Shown: piece after piece, positions 57,896-64,000 of the stretch
Position numbering within the stretch: the first letter of the stretch is position 1
How the letters are laid out: each line of letters begins with the position of its first letter
Notes under the pieces: model-generated
Database searches by the model: none
What the model was told of the DNA's origin: nothing
Seen by the model: only the letters and a program-made list of their open reading frames with translations
Assembly (NCBI RefSeq): GCF_003205575.1
Contig: NZ_PYBW01000155.1
Coordinates: 22,465-86,464 of the forward strand
Source: Streptomyces tateyamensis
Lineage (GTDB): Bacteria > Actinomycetota > Actinomycetes > Streptomycetales > Streptomycetaceae
Direction of reading: 5' to 3'
DNA length: 64,000 bases
Made by a program: the position numbers and the translations under genes

Positions 57896-60628
57896 ATGAC
57901 CGGGACGGGTGACGTGGACGTGGACCAGGGCTCCGACGAGTCCACCCCCGCACACTCAGCGGCCGGTCCGGGCGGGGAGCCGAAGATCTCGCTCCGCAAG
58001 CAGCAGCCGCCGCAGCCGGACCCGGACCCCGTTCCCGGCCCCGCCGCCGAGCCCGCACCCGGCTCCGCCGGCGAACCCGCACCCGAGCCCGCACCGGCCG
58101 CCGAGTCCGCGTCCGAGTCCGCACCCGCACCCGCGCCGGCCGCTGCGGTCGTGGACGACCACCACCTCTCGGTGGACGAGCCGCTGCTCGCCGCCCGGGC
58201 CCACCGCCCCTCCGACCTGATCCGCTTCGTGATCGGCCTGCTCGGCATCGTCTCGCTCTTCGTGATCGCCAACATCGCCACCTCCACCACCAGCGGCATC
58301 GAGAAGGACATCCACGCCAACATCCGCCACGTCACCCCCTGGCTCTCCACCCTGGGCAGCCTGCTCTCCGGGGTGGCGGTGCTCGGCGTGCCGGTGGCCT
58401 TCGCCGTGGAGCGGCTGATCAAGCGCGACGGCCTGCGGGTGGCCGACGGCGTGCTCGCCTCGGTGCTGGCCTACGGGGTCTCGCTGGCGGTGGACTGGTG
58501 GGTCGCCGAGGGCGCCACCGAATCGATCCGCACCGCCTTCACCCAGCTGCCCGCGGGCAGCAGCTCGATCACCGAACCGGTGCACGGCTACCTGGCGCCG
58601 GTGATCGCCTTCATGACCGCGGTCGGCATGCACAGCCGGCCGCGCTGGCGGGTCGCGCTCTGGGTGGTGGTGCTGCTCAGCGGGGCCACCGAGCTGATCA
58701 GCGGAAACACCACGCCGCTCGCGCTGCTGCTGACCCTGCTGATCGGCTGGTCGGTCGCCTACGGGACGCTCTACGCCATCGGCTCGCCCAACATCCGGCC
58801 CACCGGACAGCACCTGATGCTGGGCCTGCGCCGGGTCGGGTTCACCCCGCGCACCGGCTACCGGGCCCCGGACGCCCCCGGCGGTACCCGGCGCTACTTC
58901 GTCCAGCAGCAGGACGGCCCGGCGCTGGACGTGCACATCATCGACCGCGAGCAGCAGGCCTCCGGCTTCTTCTACCGGGCCTGGCGGCGGCTGCGGCTGC
59001 GTTCGGTGGCGGTGCGGCGCAGCCCGCAGTCGCTGCGCCAGGCACTGGAGCAGGAGGCGCTGATCGCCTACGCGGCCACCGCCGCCGGGGCCAGCGCGCC
59101 GCAGCTGGTGGCCACCTCGGAGCTGGGGCCGGACGCCGCGATCCTGGTCTACCAGAAGATCGAGGGCCACACCCTGGACGAACTGGCGGACGACCAGGTC
59201 ACCGACGAGGTGATGGCCTCGTTCTGGGAGTCGGTCGGGGCGCTGCACGGACGCCGGATCGCCCACCGCCGGCTCACCGGCGAATCGCTGCTGGTGGTGG
59301 ACGAGAAGCACGGCGCGCTGGTCAACCTGTCCGGCGGCGACATCGCCTCCGGCGACCTGACGCTGCGCATCGACGTGGCCCAGCTGCTCACCACCTTCGC
59401 GCTGCGGGTCGGCCCGGAGCGGGCGGTGGCCACCGCCAACCGGGTGCTCGGCGCGGACAAGGTGGCGGCCGCGCTGCCGCTGCTGCAGCCGGTCGGGATG
59501 AGCCGGCAGACCCGGGCCGACCTGGCCAAGCAGGTCAAGGAGCGCAAGGCGGCCGCGCAGGCGCTGGCGTTGGAGCAGGTGGCGGCCGGCGAGCTGACCC
59601 AGGCCCAGGCCGAGGAGGACATCGCGACGGCCGGCGAGGACCTGCTCACCCGGATCCGGGCGCAGATCCTGCAGATCGCCCCCGAGGCGCCGGAGGCACC
59701 GGCCAGGCTGGAGCGGCTCAAGCCGAAGACGCTGATCACCTGGATCGCCCTGGCCTTCGCCGCCTACCTGGCGGTGACCACGATCCAACCCGGCCAGCTC
59801 AAGCTCTCGCACATGAACTGGGGCTGGACGGCGGTCGCGGTCACCGCGGCCACGCTCAGCTACGTGGCCGCCGCGATGAGCCTGACCGGCTTCGTGCCCG
59901 AGCGGCTGCCGTTCGGGCGCACGGTGGCGGCCCAGGTGGCCGGCTCCTTCGTGAAGCTGGTCGCGCCGGCCGCGATCGGCGGCATGGCGCTGAACACCCG
60001 TTACCTGCAGAAGTCCGGCGTGCGGCCCGGGCAGGCGGTGGCCAGCGTGGGCGCCTCGCAGCTGGCGGGCCTGGGCGGGCACCTGCTGCTGCTCTTCGCC
60101 TTCGGCCTGATCACCGGCAGCCAGAACGGCGGCGAGGTGGGCAACCAGCGCGCGGTGATCATCGGGGTGCTGACCGCGGCGGTGCTCTCGCTGGTGATCG
60201 CCGCGGTCGGCCCGCTGCGCCGGTTCGTGGTGAACCGGGTCCGCTCGCTCTTCTTCGGCGTGGTGCCGCGGATGCTGGACCTGATGCAGCGGCCGAGCAA
60301 GCTGCTCTCCGGCTTCGGCGGCATCCTGCTGCTGACCCTGGCCTTCACCGCCTGCCTGGACGCCTCGCTGCGCGCCTTCGGCGGCTCGATGAGCTTCCCG
60401 GCCGTCGCGGTGATCTTCCTGACCGCCAACGCGGCCGGCTCGGCGGTGCCGACCCCGGGCGGGATCGGCGCGGTCGAGGTGGCCATCATCACCGCCCTGG
60501 GCTTTGCCGGGCTGCCGGCCGCCACCGCGACCTCGGCGGTCTTCCTGTACCGGGTGCTGACCTTCTGGCTGCCGGTGCTGCCGGGCTGGATCGCCTACAG
60601 CGTCCTGCAGCGCCGCGGCAGCCTCTGA
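57896..60628 (+). CDS. Membrane protein fusing a kinase-like domain to a flippase-like (LPG-synthase TM) domain
   Basis: A 910-residue protein starting at ATG 57896 (GAGGA upstream). The first ~95 residues are a Pro/Ala repeat-rich disordered region (PAAEPAPGSAGEPAPEPAPAA). A first membrane block (~105-300: LIRFVIGLLGIVSLFVIANIA, VAVLGVPVAFAVE, GVLASVLAYGVSLAVDW, VALWVVVLLSGATELISG) recalls phosphatase-type membrane proteins. Residues ~310-600 resemble a kinase-like fold (ALEQEALIAYAATAAGASAPQLVATSELGPDAAILVYQKIEGHTLDEL) with LTGESLLVVDEKHGALVNLSGGD in place of the catalytic loop. Residues ~615-905 form the lysylphosphatidylglycerol-synthase TM domain (UPF0104), ending GSAVPTPGGIGAVEVAII. The role is unknown; lipid or polyprenyl-linked sugar transport is plausible. 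Confidence 0.82.
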   Translation: MTGTGDVDVDQGSDESTPAHSAAGPGGEPKISLRKQQPPQPDPDPVPGPAAEPAPGSAGEPAPEPAPAAESASESAPAPAPAAAVVDDHHLSVDEPLLAARAHRPSDLIRFVIGLLGIVSLFVIANIATSTTSGIEKDIHANIRHVTPWLSTLGSLLSGVAVLGVPVAFAVERLIKRDGLRVADGVLASVLAYGVSLAVDWWVAEGATESIRTAFTQLPAGSSSITEPVHGYLAPVIAFMTAVGMHSRPRWRVALWVVVLLSGATELISGNTTPLALLLTLLIGWSVAYGTLYAIGSPNIRPTGQHLMLGLRRVGFTPRTGYRAPDAPGGTRRYFVQQQDGPALDVHIIDREQQASGFFYRAWRRLRLRSVAVRRSPQSLRQALEQEALIAYAATAAGASAPQLVATSELGPDAAILVYQKIEGHTLDELADDQVTDEVMASFWESVGALHGRRIAHRRLTGESLLVVDEKHGALVNLSGGDIASGDLTLRIDVAQLLTTFALRVGPERAVATANRVLGADKVAAALPLLQPVGMSRQTRADLAKQVKERKAAAQALALEQVAAGELTQAQAEEDIATAGEDLLTRIRAQILQIAPEAPEAPARLERLKPKTLITWIALAFAAYLAVTTIQPGQLKLSHMNWGWTAVAVTAATLSYVAAAMSLTGFVPERLPFGRTVAAQVAGSFVKLVAPAAIGGMALNTRYLQKSGVRPGQAVASVGASQLAGLGGHLLLLFAFGLITGSQNGGEVGNQRAVIIGVLTAAVLSLVIAAVGPLRRFVVNRVRSLFFGVVPRMLDLMQRPSKLLSGFGGILLLTLAFTACLDASLRAFGGSMSFPAVAVIFLTANAAGSAVPTPGGIGAVEVAIITALGFAGLPAATATSAVFLYRVLTFWLPVLPGWIAYSVLQRRGSL

Positions 60629-60654
60629 CCGGGCGGGACAGACCGAGCAGGACA

Positions 60655-60699
60655 ACGGGGTCGGCCCCCACTCCCGACGAGAGTGGGGGCCGACCCCGT
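60655..60699. terminator. Bidirectional hairpin terminator upstream of the moeZ 3' end
   Basis: Perfect 19-bp stem (60655-60673 with 60681-60699) and 7-base loop, between the convergent kinase/flippase-like gene and moeZ. Confidence 0.92.
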
Positions 60700-60715
60700 C
60701 ACGCAGCTGCGGTGA

Positions 60716-61894
60716 CTAGTACACCGGCTTCTCGGGCTCGATCTGGTGGACCCAGCCGATCACGCCGCTGCCCAGGTGGACCGAGTTGGCGAACCCGGCC
60801 GCCTTGAGCACGGCCAGCACCTCGGCCGAGCGGACACCGGTCTTGCAGTGCACCACGATCTTCTTGTCCTGGGGCATCCGCTCCAGCGCACTGCCCATCA
60901 GGAACTCGTTCTTCGGGATCAGCACGGCGCCCGGGATGCTGACGATCTCGTACTCGTTCTGCTCGCGGACGTCGATCAGCAGGATGTCCTCGTGGTTGTC
61001 CTGCATCTCCTTGAGCTGCTTGGGCGTGATGGTCGAACCGAGGGCCGCCTCCTGGGCCTCCTCGGAGACCACGCCGCAGAACGCCTCGTAGTCGATCAGC
61101 TCGGTGACCGTCGGGTTCTTGCCGCAGACCGCGCAGTCGGGGTCCTTGCGGACCTTGACCTGACGGTAGTTCATCTCCAGGGCGTCGTAGATCATCAGCC
61201 GGCCGACCAGCGGCTCGCCGACCCCGGCCAGCAGCTTGATCGCCTCGGTGACCTGGATCGAGCCGATCGAGGCGCAGAGCACCCCGAGCACGCCGCCCTC
61301 GGCGCAGGAGGGGACCATGCCCGGCGGCGGCGCCTCCGGGTAGAGGCAGCGGTAGCACGGGCCGTGCTCGGCCCAGAAGACGCTGGCCTGGCCGTCGAAC
61401 CGGTAGATCGAACCCCACACGTACGGCTTGCCGAGCAGCACCGCGGCGTCGTTCACCAGGTACCGGGTGGCGAAGTTGTCCGTCCCGTCGACGATCAGGT
61501 CGTAGCCGGAGAAGATCTCCATCACGTTGTCGTTGTCGAGCCGCTCGTCGTGCAGGATCACGTTGACGTACGGGTTGATCTCCTTGACCGAGTCGCGCGC
61601 GGACTCGCCCTTGGAGCGGCCGATGTCGGACTGCCCGTGGATGATCTGGCGCTGCAGGTTGGACTCGTCGACGGTGTCGAACTCGACGATGCCCAGCGTG
61701 CCGACACCAGCCGCAGCCAGGTACATCAGTGCCGGGGAACCGAGGCCGCCGGCGCCCACACAGAGCACCTTGGCGTTCTTCAGCCGCTTCTGCCCGGCCA
61801 TCCCGACGTCCGGGATGATCAGGTGGCGGGAGTACCGGCGGACCTCGTCTACGGTGAGCTCGTCAGCCGGCTCGACCAGGGGTGGCAGCGACAC
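60716..61894 (-). CDS. moeZ: Adenylyltransferase/sulfurtransferase MoeZ
   Basis: A 392-residue two-domain enzyme. The N-terminal E1-like domain has VLCVGAGGLGSPALMYLAAAGVG (ATP binding, ~43), ESNLQRQIIHGQSDIG, DGTDNFATRYLVND and the zinc Cys pairs (CYRCLYPEAPPP; DCAVCGKN). The C-terminal rhodanese domain (~285-390) has LLIDVREQNEYEIVSIPGA and the active-site VVHCKTGVRSAEVL, with persulfide-carrying Cys. MoeZ adenylates small sulfur-carrier proteins and transfers sulfur to make their thiocarboxylates, feeding molybdopterin, cysteine and, in some actinomycetes, thiosugar synthesis. GTG 61894 has GGAG 7 bases upstream. moaE in this window is a downstream user of that pathway. Confidence 0.95.
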   Translation of the reverse strand: MSLPPLVEPADELTVDEVRRYSRHLIIPDVGMAGQKRLKNAKVLCVGAGGLGSPALMYLAAAGVGTLGIVEFDTVDESNLQRQIIHGQSDIGRSKGESARDSVKEINPYVNVILHDERLDNDNVMEIFSGYDLIVDGTDNFATRYLVNDAAVLLGKPYVWGSIYRFDGQASVFWAEHGPCYRCLYPEAPPPGMVPSCAEGGVLGVLCASIGSIQVTEAIKLLAGVGEPLVGRLMIYDALEMNYRQVKVRKDPDCAVCGKNPTVTELIDYEAFCGVVSEEAQEAALGSTITPKQLKEMQDNHEDILLIDVREQNEYEIVSIPGAVLIPKNEFLMGSALERMPQDKKIVVHCKTGVRSAEVLAVLKAAGFANSVHLGSGVIGWVHQIEPEKPVY

Positions 61895-62043
61895 AGGGAC
61901 TCCGATGGTCGTCAAACGGTGGTGTCTACGGCCAACAGTGTCATGCCGGCCCGTTATTCCGAGACAGCATGTCCGAAGAGCGAGACGGGTACCACCGGAT
62001 GGTGGGACCGGGCGGGGCCGCCCGAGGCCGGCCCGACGCCGGC

Positions 62044-63000
62044 TCAGACCCGGCAGGCCGTCTCCAGCCAGACGTCCCCGAACGACTCCTCCAACGGGGT
62101 GCCGGCCCGCCAGCCCAGCCGCTCCCGCGCGGTGCGGACGTCCGCCTGGCGCCACGGGACCGGCTCCACCGGCGGCAGCGGCGCGAGGGTCGCGACCGCG
62201 CGCGAGCCCGGCTCGGCCACGGCCTGCGCGGGGACCAGCGCGGGCGGGCGCAGTTCCTCGGTCAGCGAGCCCTCGAAGCCGGAGACGCGCACCAGCAGGT
62301 CGGCCGCCTCCCGGGCCCGCACCGCGTGCCCGGTGCCGATGTTGATCACACCGGTGGCGGCCGAGACCGCGGCGGCGCAGACCGCCCGGGCCACGTCCCG
62401 CACGTCCACGAAGTCCCGGAACGCGGACAGGTCCGGCATCCGGACCTGCGGCTCCTGCTGCTCGATCGCCCGGCGCAGCCCCTCGGCCAGCCGACCGAAG
62501 AGCGAGGCGGCCGGCGCCCCGGGGCCGACCACGTCGAAGGCGCGCAGCACCGCCGCGTCCAGCCCGGAGCCCAGCACCAGCTCGGTACCGGCCAGCTTGG
62601 ACACCCCGTACGGACCGACCGGGCGCGGCTCGCTGGACTCCGCCACCGGTGTCCCGAACGGGACCGGGCCGTACTCGGCGGCCGAGGCCAGGTGCACCAG
62701 CCGGGCCGGCTCGCGGCTGCGCCGGATCGCCTCGCAGACGGTGGCCACCGCGATCGCGTTGGCCCGCACCAGGGCCCGCGGGGTGCCGTAGGTGGCGCCG
62801 GCGCAGTTGATCACCACGTGCGGCGCCACCGCGTCCAGGAACCGGGCCAGCGCGCCCGGGCTCCCGGCCGCCAGATCGAACCGGATGTCGGCCGCGTCCC
62901 GCCGGCCCAGCACGGTGACCTGCAGGTCGCGGTCCTGCAGCAACCGGTCGGCGACCCGGCGGCCGATGTACCCGCCGGCCCCCAGCAACAGCACCCTCAT
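62044..63000 (-). CDS. NAD-dependent epimerase/dehydratase (extended SDR)
   Basis: A 318-residue extended SDR. The Rossmann motif LLLGAGGYIGRRVADRL starts at residue 4, then NCAGATYGTPRA, LASAAEYGPVPFG and YGVSKLAG (catalytic Tyr and Lys) follow, with FRDFVDVRDVARAV and GVINIGTGHAV characteristic of nucleotide-sugar epimerases/dehydratases. The sugar substrate is unknown. The ATG at 63000 is followed directly by the fold. It lies 74 bases after the membrane-protein gene on the same strand and the two may form an operon, perhaps for a cell-surface glycan. Confidence 0.85.
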   Translation of the reverse strand: MRVLLLGAGGYIGRRVADRLLQDRDLQVTVLGRRDAADIRFDLAAGSPGALARFLDAVAPHVVINCAGATYGTPRALVRANAIAVATVCEAIRRSREPARLVHLASAAEYGPVPFGTPVAESSEPRPVGPYGVSKLAGTELVLGSGLDAAVLRAFDVVGPGAPAASLFGRLAEGLRRAIEQQEPQVRMPDLSAFRDFVDVRDVARAVCAAAVSAATGVINIGTGHAVRAREAADLLVRVSGFEGSLTEELRPPALVPAQAVAEPGSRAVATLAPLPPVEPVPWRQADVRTARERLGWRAGTPLEESFGDVWLETACRV

Positions 63001-63074
63001 CGGGCGTCCTTCCACGAGATGACTGAAGAGAACGGACCGACCACCCGTCAGCAGGAGCGCGGGCGGGTGGCTGC

Positions 63075-63962
63075 TCAGCGGTGCGCAACGGGCTCGCTGA
63101 CGACCAGCCAGCTGTACGGCAGCACCACCGCCGCCGCGAGCGCGGCGGCCAGCGCGGTGAGCGGACCGGGGCCGGCCAACCAGGCCGGCAGCCCGCCCAG
63201 TGCGCGCAGCCCCACCAGCAGTGCGCCCAGCCCGGCCGCGCCCAGCAGCCCGAGCGGCCCCGCCGGCCGGGCCCCGCACCGGCGCAGCACGGCGGCGCCG
63301 GCCAGCAGCAGCCCGACCGCCGCCTGCCCGGCCCACTGGGCGGGGCAGGCCTGCTGCACCGCGGCCTGCAACAGGCCGCCGGTGGCCGGGCCCGGGCGCG
63401 GCGCCAGCGCGGTGAGCACGGCGAGCGCGGCGAAGCTGGTGGCAGCGAGCACGGCCAACTGCAGACCGAGCGCCACCGGCAGCACCGGGCGCATCCGGGC
63501 CCGGAACTCCGCGACGGTGGCCGCCGAGCGCAGCTGCGCCTGCCCGGCGTGCCGGACCCAGCGGGCCGACCAGTCGGCCGGGGCCGCGGCCGCCCAGGCC
63601 GCCACCGCCAGCGCGGCGGGCACCCGGACCGCGCCCGGACCGCCGGCCGGCCCCAGCACTGTGACCAGCGGCAGCAGCACCACGCCCAGCAGGCCGAGCA
63701 GCCGGCCCGCCCGGTAGCGCCGACCCGGTCCGGCCGGCGCCCGTTGGCCGCCGGGCGCGGTCGCACCCGACTCGTCGGGCCGCCGGGGCACCCGGGCGAA
63801 CAGCTCCTCGGCCAACGCGAACACGTCCGCGTGGCGGTAGCGCCCTGCGGTGGCGGCGGCCACCCCGGCCTCCTCCAGTCCGGCCGCGATCTCCAGCGGG
63901 TGGGTGGCCCGCTCGCACAGCTCCCGGTGAGCCGCCATCAGCTCCCGCACCGGATCGGCCAC
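63075..63962 (-). CDS. Polytopic membrane protein, start possibly outside the window
   Basis: At least 295 residues. The N-terminal ~80 are soluble (MADPVRELMAAHRELCERATHPLEIAAGLEEAGVAAATAGRYRHADVFALAEELFARVPRRPDE), followed by six or so hydrophobic helices (RLLGLLGVVLLPLVTVLGPAGG, ALAVAAWAAAAPADW, LGLQLAVLAATSFAALAVLTAL, AAVGLLLAGAAVLR and others). The soluble part resembles a family seen in Streptomyces before epimerase genes, but I cannot name it. GTG 63962 is the first usable start; the frame stays open to the window edge (PTPPVPAGPPHP upstream), so the true start may lie beyond. Ends 74 bases before the epimerase gene. Confidence 0.7.
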   Translation of the reverse strand: MADPVRELMAAHRELCERATHPLEIAAGLEEAGVAAATAGRYRHADVFALAEELFARVPRRPDESGATAPGGQRAPAGPGRRYRAGRLLGLLGVVLLPLVTVLGPAGGPGAVRVPAALAVAAWAAAAPADWSARWVRHAGQAQLRSAATVAEFRARMRPVLPVALGLQLAVLAATSFAALAVLTALAPRPGPATGGLLQAAVQQACPAQWAGQAAVGLLLAGAAVLRRCGARPAGPLGLLGAAGLGALLVGLRALGGLPAWLAGPGPLTALAAALAAAVVLPYSWLVVSEPVAHR

Positions 63963-64000
63963 CGGGTGCGGCGGGCCTGCCGGAACGGGCGGGGTGGGCG

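Overview
The window is very GC-rich and its genes end almost every codon in G or C. Together with a SigR/RsrA pair, a WhiB7-type regulator, a mycoredoxin, SARP- and DasR-type regulatory features and secreted GH18 chitinases, this points to a chromosome of Streptomyces, Kitasatospora or a close relative. It is core chromosome: I see no IS element, prophage, CRISPR array or biosynthetic cluster. From memory of other genomes, the gene order resembles the S. coelicolor SCO5170-SCO5225 segment and, more loosely, M. tuberculosis Rv3193c-Rv3228 (uvrD2, whiB7, mrx1, nudC, adnA/adnB, moeZ, sigH/rshA, SRAP protein, aroA, rsgA).

Region 1 (1-8.9 kb): the 3' end of nrdB, a secreted DUF1906 glycoside-hydrolase-like protein with bulb-lectin repeats, peptide deformylase, a TPR protein, a translationally coupled HD / HD-GYP membrane pair, and the thiol-stress module sigR-rsrA with a recognisable SigR-type promoter. 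Region 2 (8.9-17 kb): an alpha/beta hydrolase, an SRAP DNA-protein crosslink protein, an M50 membrane peptidase, aroA, rsgA, an SMR transporter, hisN, and a Sel1-repeat protein whose 3' end is broken by one extra base in a run of eight Gs. Region 3 (17-23.1 kb): two GH18 chitinases in tandem and a SARP/NB-ARC regulator; the same 12-base DasR-like site lies upstream of the chitinase pair and of the regulator. An initiator tRNA follows.

Region 4 (23.1-36 kb): a UPF0182 membrane protein, a PPA1309 protein, a PDZ-Lon protease, moaE, an NAD-dependent epimerase, a DUF2342 metalloprotease coupled to a NUDIX hydrolase, a YgjP/M48-like peptidase divergent from an orphan E1-like protein related to azoline cyclodehydratase partners, and an AarF/UbiB kinase. 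Region 5 (36-44 kb): a coiled-coil small protein, wblC/whiB7 preceded by a 145-codon ORF and an attenuator-like hairpin, uvrD2, mycoredoxin (SigR promoter, inverted DnaA boxes), a GntR regulator, nudC and an M20 dipeptidase. Region 6 (44-64 kb): a padR-ABC ATPase-permease operon with its operator over the start codon, an endonuclease/phosphatase-family enzyme, a SpoIIE-type phosphatase, the helicase-nuclease genes adnA and adnB, an alkyltransferase-like protein, a large kinase-like/flippase-like membrane fusion, moeZ, an epimerase, and a membrane protein at the edge.

Recurring themes are oxidative or antibiotic stress (sigR, mrx, wblC), DNA damage handling (SRAP, uvrD2, adnAB, alkyltransferase-like protein) and chitin use. 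Many convergent gene pairs are separated by long, nearly perfect hairpins, and several genes (aroA, hisN, the SRAP gene, the endonuclease-family gene, padR) look leaderless, with a TANNNT box 6-8 bases before the start codon.
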